In this document: piece after piece, positions 14,101 to 22,947 of the stretch
How positions within the stretch are numbered: position 1 is the stretch's first letter
Layout: every line of letters starts with the position of its first letter
Source of the DNA: Phoronis australis
Taxonomy: Eukaryota; Phoronida; Phoronidae
NCBI GenBank assembly: GCA_002633005.1
Contig: NMRA01000358.1
Location: 68,688 to 132,687 of the forward strand
Reading direction: 5' to 3'
Length of the DNA: 64,000 nucleotides
Translations under genes and position numbers: made by a program
The notes under the pieces: generated by a model
What the model was told of the DNA's origin: nothing
The model's input: only the letters and a program-made list of their open reading frames with translations
Databases searched by the model: none

Positions 14101-17100
14101 ATATGCGGCGCAGCACTGACGAAAGGTGGGGGTCTATAGCTTTATTTAGGCTGCAAATCGGCAGTAGCGTCAGTTGGTATCTATGACGACATCTGGGGAT
14201 AATTTGATTTAGTGACGGGTGAGTGGAGTCGCCCGGACATGTCGAGCGTGTACACACATTGGCGTCTCGCAGTTCTAGAAGTGTCGCAATATACACAAAT
14301 GCACCGAACAGTGAACGATGGACAGGAAACAGAAGATGACATGAATAAGCGCGTGACGTCATGATGAGCCAGGCAGTATAATGGATGACGTCGCACATTC
14401 GATGCCGAGATATGCTGCGAGTGTCATGCACGCACTCGGACACATAACGTACATGTAGAATTGTCGTGAGGACTTGACGCGTACCTCAGGGGTCTCACAC
14501 TCCACTTATTTATCCACATTATTTAGAAAACGCTCTGCAAGTCAAACATTGTGTGTCATAAAAGAGATAAGCATACCTGGAGCTGACGCAGCAAGTTCAA
14601 CTACTCTCATTCATCACATTGGTGTAGGCTCACAGTTAAACTGTGGTTTTCTGTTGACCCCAGAACGTCCGGAGTTGCACCATATACCAACTCCGGACGG
14701 TCTCTCACGACGATTTAGCGTTATGAGGGAAGCGGAAAAAGGCAGAGCCGGACGGTGCGCACCACCGACTCAGAAGTAAATTCTCGTTCCGCGCAGAACT
14801 TCGACAAAAAAGTCACCCATCCAAGTACTACCCGGGTCCGTTACATTACCTCGATGGTCGGACGAGAACCAATGTTTTCAAAGTACAGGTACGACAACGT
14901 TTGATCATGATTTTACCGTTCGATTAAAGTTTTGCGCTGCCCCCTACAGAGTCGCATTTGGCGAGTTGACATTATACTGAGCTTCGAGCCCTGCAGAGTG
15001 ACCAAAAGGCACATGGCAAAGGTTACAATTAAAGCCAGCCGCTTACCGAATTGTTGATGAATCAATGAAATCGGCACGCGATAGGCTTTGAGAATTTTTA
15101 AATGTTTAAAGATTTATCGGCTTCGAGTCATCTTCGACCTCCCATAACCAAATTTGGTCTGTGTTTAGACCAAGATCATGAAATTTAAGATGACCTGAAA
15201 TTTTGGGCATTGCATCTGAAGAAAAATCGAACTGCCAAATTCTCCAAGTACAGACATAGTATGGAGAATGTCCAGGAGCCAAATGTTGTTTTTTTACTTA
15301 ACCTGATTTTGACAGATAAAATTTTTTTCTTTGCTGTTTCATGTAGCCTAGGGTTTGGTAATCAGAAATCAGGCGGTTGACCGTTCCCAAACCTTGAGAA
15401 TTTTTTTAAATATGCAAATTAAGGTTGCCATTATGCAAAATTCTATTTTTGCATATAATTTCCTTACCAAGTCCTGCAGGCAGATGATTTTGACGTTTTA
15501 CCAATGTTTCCATGGTCAGTGAATATAGGCCTAATGGAGCAAGCTTGTTGGTGAATACATTGTCAATTTGCATAATTTATGCAAATTAAGACTCCCGTTA
15601 TGCAAAATTCTATTTTTGCTTATAAGTTCCTTACCAAACACTGCAGGCAGGTTATATTGATGCTTTCACCCATTCTTCCATGGTCAATGAATTTAATAGT
15701 GAAAGTTTTTGGGTGGATACATCTTCAATTTGCATAATTTATTCAAATTAAGGCCGCTATTATTCAAAATTTTATTTGTTCTAATAGCTATGGTACCAAT
15801 CATCACAGGTGAATTATCACATTTTCACCTATGTTTCTATGGTCAATTAGTTCAATGAAATCACTTTGCATGTTGTTACATGATAAATTTGCATAATTAG
15901 TGCAAATTAAGGCCACCCTTATTCAAAATTATTTGTTGCTTAAAGCTCCCTTTCCAAGCACTGCAGACAGGTTACTTTAATGTTTTCACCCATGCTTCCA
16001 TGGTCAGTGAATTTAATGGACCTCGTTTGCTAGTGGATACATCGTGAATTTGCTTGATATATGCATAATATATGCAAATTAAGGTCGCCATTATTCAAAA
16101 TTCTACTTTTGCTTATAGCTGAAGTACCAGGCACCCCAAGTAAACTGTTTTGACGTCTTTACCCATGTTTCTGTGAAATCAGTTTGCAAGTTGTTGCATG
16201 ATGAATTTTCATATTTTCTACAGATAATGGACACCGCCATTCCAAATTCTGTTTCTGCTCTTAATCTCCTTACGGGCGTTACATGTAGATTATTTTCGAA
16301 TTTATCTCATGTTTTTGATAATTTACGCAAATTACAGCTGCCATATTCAAAATTCTACTTGTGCTTATAACTGCTGCATCAGACATCAGAGGTTAGTTAA
16401 AAAAATTGCACCCGTGTTTCAGTGGTCATTGAATTTAATGAAATCTGTAAGAAGAATCTCTTTTGTGATGAAGTAAGAAAATATTTTGTGTAGTGGGTGT
16501 TCTGCAGTTTGAGACCTTTAATTTCAAAAAGATATTGCCTGTAGCCCTGCGCTCTCACAGACCATAGAAAAAGCGCAAATTAGTTTAATGACTTGGGTGA
16601 ACGCTGGAATGGGGCTCGGAGCAATCAGTTTATAGGGATCACGTTGATGAGATACGAATACAGTAGTGAGGGAATAGTAGGGAATTGTCCTCAAAGAAGA
16701 GAATCTTAGCTTTGGGCACAAGTTGCCATTTGTCCTACAAGATTGAAACAGATCTTGGAGAGATAAAGAGCGGTAACGTTAGATCCTGATTTAAAACTTA
16801 TCACACGGAAGAAAGTAAGGCACGTCTTGATACACAATCCCAAGATATTGCACGGATCTGTCAAAAGTAGATAGCAGCATCGATCTAATGGATCCCAATG
16901 TTCATCCCAAAGACGCAGTGGTGAACATTGGCATAACAGGATTGCCACTTCAACAGTTAACGTACGTGAAACAATAAGCATGGGGCAGGTAATGTTATCA
17001 GACTTCGAGAAAGGCTGCCAGTACGTTAGGAACACAAGCAGGCAATCACTGATGAAGATCCTTGTCCCTTAAGGACATTGGAGATCGAGACATCCCATGA

Positions 17101-20100
17101 AGAAGGTAGCTCCATTATTGTCCAACAGGACGTCAAATGTGCATATGAACTTTACAAATTTTAGGTTGTTTCGGATGACAAAAATGTATTTGTCCTTCGT
17201 GTGGATTACTAAGACAAGGAACAGCTTCAAATTCCCCCAACCATGAAATCACGTAGTAAGCGTAGAACAGTCGAACACATAAAGTTAACAGTGAAAACAT
17301 GTAGCGATATTGTGAAGGTCTCCTTCCTGCCCATTCACTGTAGGGGTGTAACACGTTGACATGCTACTGTGGAGTTGGAAAGGGATCCATCGTTAAAATA
17401 TTGAAGGCTGAACATGACTAGTAATGCCCATTTTTCTGATGTCATGAAACAGGCCACTAAATGTATGTGCGCCTGGAATGAAGACAATCAGGAAGATGCC
17501 AGGAACCAGACTACTGGTATGGGCAAGAGAAATGGCAAGAAATATATGTCCGCCCCCAAACTGTCACCGACAACAGAGGCATTCAAAGACGACGTAAACG
17601 TAAACGTAAACAGACCCCATTACCAGTCAGTCACGTGGTGGAATGTTACCAGCACTAGATCCAGAAGACTATGGATGTAAGAAAGATGCCATAAACAAAT
17701 CACTCTCACCATGCATCTATAATTTCGCATGGTGTCCAACTCGCTCCTGTTGCATACTAGTGATGATTAGGTGTGTCTGCAAAGGTCAGATTTTACGATA
17801 TGCAAGATACAATTGTAGATACAATTGCAGAGTCAATTTTCTACCCGCACAATATTTTGGGCAAATTATATTGTAATGTGCTAACGTTCCGAGTGCTGAA
17901 TTAGCATTTGAAACGTCTTGTGACTGGTCTCATTCGATAGGATTTATGCATTTCAACAATTTGGTCATCTACTACTGCATATACCCTGGGTATCAGACAA
18001 AACTAGAATTTGTAATGTTGTGTAATAAATTACTGATTTATTATATTCATGATGTAATAACAGATTACTTTAAATTCATCAGTAAAAATACCAAAATAAT
18101 TTACATGTGGTGCTCACCGTAAGAAAGTTACGAGCAGAAACAGAATTTTTGATAATGGCTGCGTTTATTTGCATAAATTATGCTTATTTATCGTGCAACT
18201 TGCAAACTGATTTTATTAACCTAATTGATCATAGGAACATAGGTGTGGTGCTTGGTACCGCACAAGTAGCTATATGCACAAGTGAAATTTTGAATAATGG
18301 CGCCCTTAATTTGCATTAGTTCTGCAAATTGCAAATTTATCATGCAACAACATGCAAAGCGATTTCATTAAACTAGTTGACCAAAAGAATATAGCTGCAA
18401 ATATCATAATAGTTCATCTGTGGTGCCTGGTACAGTAGCTATAAGCACAAGAAGATTTTTGAATAATGGTGGCCTTAATTTGCATAAATTATACAAATTG
18501 ATAATGTATTCACCTAAAAACTTGCATTATTAAATTTGTTGACCATGAATACATGGGTAAAACGTCAAAATTGTCGGGCTGCAGTCCTTCGTAAGCAAAT
18601 TATAAGCAGAAATAGAATTTTGCATAATGGCGACCTTAATTTGCATATTTAAAAATGCTCAAGGGTTGCAAACGGTCACCCCCCTAAATCATGGTAATTT
18701 AACCCTAGGCTACATGAAACTGCAAAGAAAAAACCAGGTTCAACCCCTTGGCTCCCGGACTAGAAACTGTCAGTTCTCGGAAATCATTCGCCATCAGAGT
18801 AAGGACGAAAAAATTGAGACCACGTTTAGAACGGCAAGATGTGATATCGACTAAAACTTGTTTTGAGAAAAAACACAGTTTTAATGTCGCTTGAAAAAAA
18901 GAAAACGTCAATAAGGAGCCTCACTAAATTACGTCTACCGTGCAGGCATTCCCGGTTTGTCCTGGATTTCCATCTGAACTTGGCTATCACGCAGGAGTGC
19001 ATTCAAACGATTTGTATGTACTGTACAGGCAGTCTTGTGCTATATAAGAGTCGAGCAATATACTGACCTTAAACGGTCTACAAAGTCAGTCACTGGACAG
19101 TATGGAAATCAATTAAGGCAGCAATTCATTCAAGTTCTGGTGTTCGCATTCCTTTCAAGTGTAATGAATTTAGAGAATTTTTACTTGTCTATATCCTGCC
19201 TGGGTGATGTTCGTTGGGGAGACAATGGTTTTCCAGAAGTTTTTGGTATAAAGCACGGTTCAACATTTTTTTGGACAATGTTTTTGAAGAAATTGCACAT
19301 TTCAGAGTTAACGTAAGTGAAAAAAAACAAACCAAACTGAGCGAGTGTTCATACTTGTAGGGCAAGCAAATTTGTATTTAGGCACTGACTAATACAGTAA
19401 AACTCGCAAAAGTCGTGTTTTGTAACTTGAGTAAAGTCCAGCAGTACAATAGTTTAAGTACATGTACGTACACTCAGGTCTGCAGATAAGCCGGGTTTTG
19501 CCATACTAGAATGAGATCTCTCAGTTTTGTTGGGTTCGACTAAATGAGCGCGTTCTATAGTAGATCATTTGCAGACTTACCTAGAACGAAAGCGGCTACA
19601 TATTTCCCCTCAGAAGCGCCGGCCATTAAGGCGTAGGAAATGATGAACATGGTGGGCCCCACAGACACAGCACTGAGTACACCAAACAGACATTGCATTA
19701 ATAGGAAGACGACCGTCATTTTTTTCCTGCCAAATCTACAAAAAAGAGCAACGCGGAGCGTTTAAATGGGCCAACGAATGCACTGCAAGAGGTGTGCTTC
19801 TAGGGATATTTATTTGTATTATAAACATGGCCAGTAGATGGCGCAAAATATATCGAATTCATCCAAAAACGGGAACTTGTCAATGCCAACTGTTCTCATA
19901 TATGCCAATTTTNATCTAAAAGTCGTCGTCGTTCATTGTCAACTTCATACATAAAAACATAAGTGCTAAATTTAATACAGATTCTGCACTGGGTTTAGGA
20001 GATACAATAATGGGCGCAAAAAACAAAACTGCCACTTGGAGTCGCCACAGTAGTCGAAGTTATCAAAAATTCATCGTCAACCGTCGTCTTCAAACTAAAG

Positions 20101-22667
20101 ACATTTTGCCAGTTTTCCTAATCATCCTTAGAGTAGTTTGGTTGACAGAGGTGCGGACGCCAAATAGACTAGAAAACAGTAAAAATGGCTACCAGATGGC
20201 ACAAAATACATCAAATCCACGGGAGCATGTCATCGTTTAATTAGTACAAAGCTATTTACCAAATCCGTCAAGGAACTACCGAGAAACACAGGAAGACGAA
20301 TTTCATGAAAATCTATCAGTGAATTTTGAAGATACTGAGGCAAAATTACAAACCGCGGTATATTGGCCGAACCGAACCTCGTCATTCTCTGATCTCAGCC
20401 CTTTAAAAACACACCTGACAAATTTCAATAAGATCCTGCAAGGGCTTTAGGAGATACCGCCGCGGACGACACAGAGGCAAACTTAAAAAGAACTGGCCTC
20501 TGTAACTTGATGCGTTTTCATGAAATTTAAGAAACAAATTTCTATTATGAAGACGTTAGCATCGTTCCTTTTTGTGATAGCTTCAACGTATTCCGCATCT
20601 ACTAGTGGAAATTTGAATTACTTTTTTATTATGTTTTTGTCCTTTGCTTCTGTATCTGCCAAACCGTACAGAGGATCATCATGAAAAATGGGAGATGTGT
20701 TTCTAATAACAGGTGCATGACTGACATCAATTTTCAAACGGGTCCAACTACTGTGGTGCCCCCTAATGACATTTTTTGCATCTACGACTGTATCTCTTGA
20801 ACCCCTTGCAAGAAGGTTTTGAATTGTAGCAATTATATTCTTATATTCTTATTACCTTGACAGCAGAAGGATGGATTTGACTACTGCTGTGGTTATTAAT
20901 GGCAACTGTTTATGTTTGTGGTTATGTCTTTGGAGTTCAATGACCGCTTTCATGGGCGGCGCCCGGTATTGGGCTGGGTGGCCTTAGGCCCCATTTTTTT
21001 AAGTGCTTTGACCCCCAAGGTCTATGGCCAGTGAACCACAGTGGGGCTAGGGGGCTATAGCCCCACGTTTTTCAGTGGATTTTCGTAAAATATAGCAAAT
21101 AATTTTGAGAGACGACGACACTTTTTTGATGGGTTTATTGCATTCAGTGCCATCTAATGGGTATTTTTATGATAAAAATAAACACTACTAGAAACACCGT
21201 TAGCGGTGCAGTCGTGGACGCATTCAACGATCCGTGTATATTCATGTGACTTGTTGCATTGCTGTCGGCACTGCCGGTGTTGCCACTGGCAACATGTTCA
21301 GTTGGGTCGCCATCTGTATTGTCATTGGTGTCAAATGCGTCGTCATTGTTGGTGTCCTTGCCTATATGTCGTGGACCTCACATCTTCAGGCGCTTCTCAG
21401 TGCATTGTCAATTTGCGTGAAAGTGATTTGCCAAGTGGTGGTATTCTATTTGCATGTTTGGCATAAGGCGAAGCTCACTGTTTTATGATAGAAATCCGTC
21501 CCAAGCATGTGCTGATGCAACGTACAACTGTTACTGTATTTGCTTCGTCATTGTTTGTATAACAGGGAGCAATGCGCGTGTTCACAATTTGTTGCCTTTT
21601 ACGTGAGTGTCTGCTGTACGAAAACATTTCAAACCATCACCTTTGTCACGTGATCGCCATGGTTGGTGCGTGGTGGTCGCCATGCAGTGTCATCATTTTG
21701 CAAACTAAACGAAAAAAGTGCAACATACAACTACCGCACGCTGTTGCTCTCACACGCATGTACTAGTAGTCATTTTATTTTTCATTTCACTGTAAACTTC
21801 AAACAAATCTTAATAATTACCTGTCACTTAACATTCCCACCATAAAGGCACCGACCAACTTCCCTATTCCTAAACCAGCGCCGATGGAAGCAATTATCCA
21901 CTCTTTGCCACATACGAGGTCCCACTGTAATGTTGAACACATTAACATGTTATCCCAATATGCGGAGTTTATTTAATTTCACTGTCGTGATTCATATCAC
22001 ACTTTCTTCTATGCACCATTCTCGAAACTTCATCTGGAATTGTTCTCAAGTTGTTCCGCTTTTACCTGAGGGGCAACCAAAATTGGGACTTTGATNAAAA
22101 ATGTTAAGAACCCAGCGTATCGCATTTGTCTGCGGATTTTTCCTTTGGCCTTCTAGATCCTACTAGTGCCTGGGACAAACAGATACATTGCATAAACAAA
22201 CCCTGGATCATGTTTTGTGTCCCGTCGGAAGAAAATTTAAATTCGAAAACATCTTCTGAAAACGCACAAAAAAGTGTATTAGTAAAATCTACTGATTTTT
22301 AAGTGGGTTTTAAAAAACAATCGGTAAACTCACCGATTTTTGTCTCATTACTTTGATACGTGTCTCTTCCGATAAGTTAGTACCTAACGTGCAGACGAGC
22401 ACTCCAAATTGGAACGCTAAGTCCCGCGTGGTTGCGCTGCACGCGAAACAAGATGGCGGACGACCTTTGGAGCCTGACGACAATAGGTAACCGGACTATA
22501 CTAGTAGTCATTTTATTTTATTTTTCATTTCACTGTAAACTTCAAACAAACCTTAATGATTACCTGTCACTTAACATTCCCACCACAAAGGCACCGACCA
22601 ACTTCCCTATTCCTAAACCAGCGCCGATGGAAGCAATTATCCACTCTTTGCCACATACGAGGTCCCA
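6336..22667 (-). CDS. SLC22-family organic ion transporter, exons 2-7 (partial gene)
   Basis: This is a major-facilitator-superfamily transporter of the SLC22 group (organic cation, anion or carnitine transport across the plasma membrane). The minus-strand exons are 2 (22564-22667, with a second copy at 21821-21924), 3 (19581-19735), 4 (10580-10751), 5 (9032-9185), 6 (6760-6842) and 7 (6336-6553). All junctions are GT/AG and all phases join, giving about 295 residues. Family marks are WDLVC at the start of exon 2, the MFS loop SDRFGRKK across exons 2-3, FVLGLEIVG across exons 3-4, LTPESPRWLL at the start of exon 5, and FYGLSFNTSNLTG in exon 7. Exon lengths of 104 and 155 bp match the usual SLC22 exons 2 and 3. 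Exon 1 (TM1 and the large extracellular loop) and the exons after 7 (TM9-12) were not found, so substrate class and functionality are unknown. The introns are packed with mobile DNA. Confidence 0.93.
6760..6842 (-). CDS. SLC22 exon 6
   Basis: This is an 83-bp exon between the acceptor TTTCAG and the donor GTAGGT. It encodes SNRTTTLLIALLKSRTIILF and then TVVNAMLW. This is the usual SLC22 cytoplasmic-loop end running into transmembrane segment 7. It enters in phase 0 from exon 5 and leaves two bases (TG) that exon 7 completes. Confidence 0.88.
7227..8595. mobile_element. DNA transposon with terminal inverted repeats and TTAA target duplications
   Basis: The left end (AGGAGAAGGCAACCTTTTTC, 7227 on) is matched in reverse at the right end (8595 back: AAGAGAAGGCAGCCTTTTTC). 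Imperfect inverted similarity continues inward for about 170 bp. TTAA flanks both ends (7223-7226 and 8596-8599). TTAA duplications are typical of piggyBac and Kolobok; the terminal bases look less like piggyBac, so Kolobok-type is the better guess. The interior has short frames (7403-7756 plus, 8103-8405 minus) that I cannot match to a transposase. It is probably non-autonomous or decayed. It sits in the SLC22 intron between exons 5 and 6. Confidence 0.8.
9032..9185 (-). CDS. SLC22 exon 5
   Basis: The acceptor CTCCCAG precedes GTTGACGCCC, and the donor is GTGAGC. The exon is 154 bp, one base plus 51 codons. It encodes LTPESPRWLLKRHRVEDAI, the SLC22 signature after TM6, followed by a charged loop ending EEKQV. 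It enters in the phase left by exon 4 (GCA TG/G) and exits in phase 0. Confidence 0.92.
9186..10579. other. SLC22 intron 4, no recognised element
   Basis: The sequence is AT-rich with short unrelated frames (for example 9739-9921 plus and 9918-10157 minus). A segment near 10000-10140 (AATAGGGACTC/ACACCGATTG-type wording) resembles 43676-43800, so it probably belongs to a dispersed repeat. I can support nothing else here. Confidence 0.4.
10580..10751 (-). CDS. SLC22 exon 4
   Basis: This is a 172-bp exon between the acceptor TTGCAG and the donor GTTTGT. It encodes LEIVGVKYRSVAGLGIYFSW, then SVGYLLVALVAYFIRDW and LHLPMIAFVALYAW. These are transmembrane segments 5-6. Splicing from exon 3 makes the GGC codon of the family motif GLE. 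The last two bases, TG, are completed by exon 5. Confidence 0.92.
11125..13390 (-). mobile_element. Decayed L1/Tx1-type LINE, ORF2 reverse transcriptase to C-terminus
   Basis: Minus-strand fragments lie in the correct order. They are ITIIPKGNKS and NWRPVSLL (about 13270-13330), QKGFLSGLFIAENKRQIYDL and VDFEKAFDSLSW (about 13050-13170), GRGCRQGNPLSPYLF (about 12870-12910), the catalytic YADD (12762-12773), GRITVVKSIIMPKLIHLF and FIWNGK (about 12310-12450), then WFQFRLAHRIIGYNEFLYKI and the SLCTFC finger (about 11490-11570), ending near FKKELALYI. Frames change several times, so the copy is dead. The 3' end abuts a (TA)n tract. The wording fits the Tx1 branch of L1. It lies in the SLC22 intron between exons 3 and 4. 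Confidence 0.9.
11130..11199. repeat. (TA)n microsatellite at the LINE 3' end
   Basis: About 35 TA units with one interruption (ATAAATAT near 11183). It lies directly at the 3' terminus of the minus-strand LINE, so it may be the expanded tail of that element. Confidence 0.95.
13391..14035. other. Intronic stretch with no recognised gene
   Basis: A 159-residue plus-strand frame (13536-14015) and the 5' part of a minus frame (13181-13687) overlap here. Neither matches a known family. The minus frame only becomes LINE-like below about 13390. I regard both as chance or repeat-derived. Confidence 0.45.
14036..14150 (-). repeat. Dispersed GC-rich repeat, copy 2 (inverted relative to copies 1 and 3)
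   Basis: GCGGCGCAGCACTGAAAAAA occurs at 14036 and GCGGCGCAGCACTGACG occurs again at 14104. A GGGGTTATAGCCCCACAG palindrome lies between them. The reverse complement is found at 1136-1172 and, more diverged, at 21040-21085. Confidence 0.6.
14666..14699. repeat. Perfect 12-bp inverted repeat with 10-base loop
   Basis: CGTCCGGAGTTG (14666-14677) and CAACTCCGGACG (14688-14699) are perfect complements around CACCATATAC. It lies about 110 bp beyond the end of the 5S-like segment, downstream on that segment's strand. It may be part of the tail of the same SINE-like element. Confidence 0.7.
14812..14899 (-). ncRNA. 5S rRNA-derived relic (5S pseudogene or 5S-type SINE head)
   Basis: On the minus strand the sequence reads GGTTCTCGTCCGACCATCGA, then a short diverged stretch, then GTAGTACTTGGATGGGTGAC. 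These match the internal-control and 3' parts of 5S rRNA genes. Where the 5S 3' arm should continue, it meets TTTTTT, which resembles a pol III terminator. The 5' arm is poorly matched and the middle has substitutions, so it cannot be a working 5S gene. A SINE3-type head or an isolated pseudogene are both possible. Confidence 0.7.
15340..18740. mobile_element. Fold-back-type element: tandem modules in opposite orientation around a 1.6-kb core
   Basis: The left arm (about 15340-16440) carries about six degenerate modules of 160-180 bp. Each has CAAATTAAGG, then GCCATTATTCAAAATTC, then TTGCTTATA, then CCATGGTCA (module starts near 15416, 15583, 15745, 15903, 16075, 16328). The right arm (about 18040-18740) has the same module reversed (near 18150, 18297, 18465, 18627). 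The outermost parts pair well: TTTCATGTAGCCTAGGGTT near 15337 matches its reverse complement near 18702. The core (16450-18040) contains no transposase that I recognise. Tandemly repeated long inverted arms resemble Foldback/Galileo-like elements, but the superfamily is not established. It lies inside the SLC22 intron 3. Confidence 0.75.
16450..18040. other. Core of the fold-back element, no recognised gene
   Basis: The longest frames are 109 residues (16706-17035, minus) and 88 residues (17414-17680, plus). Neither has a motif I can name, and neighbouring frames are broken by stops. A small GTAAAC triplet repeat occurs at about 17592-17611, and AGATACAATTG is repeated near 17803-17825. The core could be a decayed transposase or captured DNA. 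Confidence 0.4.
18741..19580. other. SLC22 intron between the fold-back element and exon 3
   Basis: Only short frames are present (for example 19035-19316, plus). None is recognisable, and I can support no repeat or RNA gene. Confidence 0.4.
19581..19735 (-). CDS. SLC22 exon 3
   Basis: The acceptor TTTGTAG precedes ATTTGGC, and the donor is GTAAGT. The exon is 155 bp, the standard SLC22 exon 3 length. It encodes FGRKKMTVVFLLMQCLFGVL, then SAVSVGPTMFIISYALMAGA and SEGKYVAAFVLG. This spans transmembrane segments 3-4. With exon 2 it rebuilds the MFS loop SDRFGRKK. Confidence 0.94.
19736..21762. other. SLC22 intron 2: repeats and an assembly join
   Basis: A single N lies at 19913. Two related segments (ATGGCCAGTAGATGGCGCAA at about 19827 and ATGGCTACCAGATGGCACAA at about 20184) suggest a degenerate duplicated repeat. 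A dispersed GC-rich repeat is at 20954-21085. Frames near 21206-21488 are hydrophobic but have no family match. Confidence 0.45.
20954..21085 (+). repeat. Dispersed GC-rich repeat, copy 3
   Basis: GGGCGGCGCCCGGTATTGGG is followed by GGGGCTATAGCCCCACG and TTTTTCAGTG. This is the same module order as copy 1 (1118-1184) and the reverse of copy 2 (14036-14150). Confidence 0.55.
21763..22095. repeat. Duplicated block, copy A (contains SLC22 exon 2)
   Basis: The block starts ACTAGTAGTCATTTTATTTT and runs to the N at 22096. The same sequence recurs at 22500-22947 with scattered substitutions, one CATTTTATTTTATT length change and about 110 extra bases (22731-22840) in the second copy. Copy A ends exactly at the contig join, so it may be an uncollapsed allele rather than a real duplication. 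Confidence 0.9.
21821..21924 (-). CDS. SLC22 exon 2, copy A
   Basis: This is a 104-bp exon between the acceptor ATTACAG and the donor GTAATT. It encodes WDLVCGKEWIIASIGAGLGI and then GKLVGAFMVGMLSDR. The length equals the standard SLC22 exon 2. It differs from copy B by one residue (GAFMV here, GAFVV there). Either copy splices in phase to exon 3. Confidence 0.9.
22453..22486 (+). other. Possible short first coding exon (MADDLWSLTTI)
   Basis: CAAGATGGCGGACGAC is a strong start context. The frame runs MADDLWSLTTI and is followed by a good donor, AG/GTAACC. No downstream partner exon was found on this strand, so it stays a weak candidate. Confidence 0.2.
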
Positions 22668-22947
22668 CTGTAATATTGAACATATTAACATGTTATCCCA
22701 ATATGCGGAGTTTATTTAATTTCACTGTCGTGTTGTGAACACACCCGTCTTCTGTCAAAATAACTTTGATTTAAACTACTTCGTCATAAAGGTATAGTAG
22801 GATCCTAGAGAAACATTACATCTCAGAAATTGCTGCTAAGATTCATATCACACTTTCACTTATGCACCGTTCTCAAATCTTCATCAGGAATTGTTCTCAA
22901 GTTGTTCCGCTTTTACCTGAGGGGCAACCAAAATTGGGACTTTGATA
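22500..22947. repeat. Duplicated block, copy B (contains SLC22 exon 2)
   Basis: See copy A. The match begins at ACTAGTAGTC (22500) and ends at ATTGGGACTTTGAT (about 22947), exactly where copy A meets the N. An extra segment at 22731-22840 is absent from copy A. Confidence 0.9.
22564..22667 (-). CDS. SLC22 exon 2, copy B
   Basis: This is a 104-bp exon with acceptor AG before TGGGACC and donor GTAATC. It has the same splice phase as copy A. It encodes the same residues except V for M in GAFVVGM. It is the upstream copy in transcript order, since the gene reads on the minus strand. Confidence 0.9.

Noticed and set aside
14812-14899. Functional 5S rRNA gene
   Set aside because: Only the internal and part of the 3' region match. 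The 5' arm and the closing stem are missing.
16524-17354. Transposase in the fold-back core
   Set aside because: I tried minus- and plus-strand frames for piggyBac, hAT and MULE-type motifs and found none convincing.
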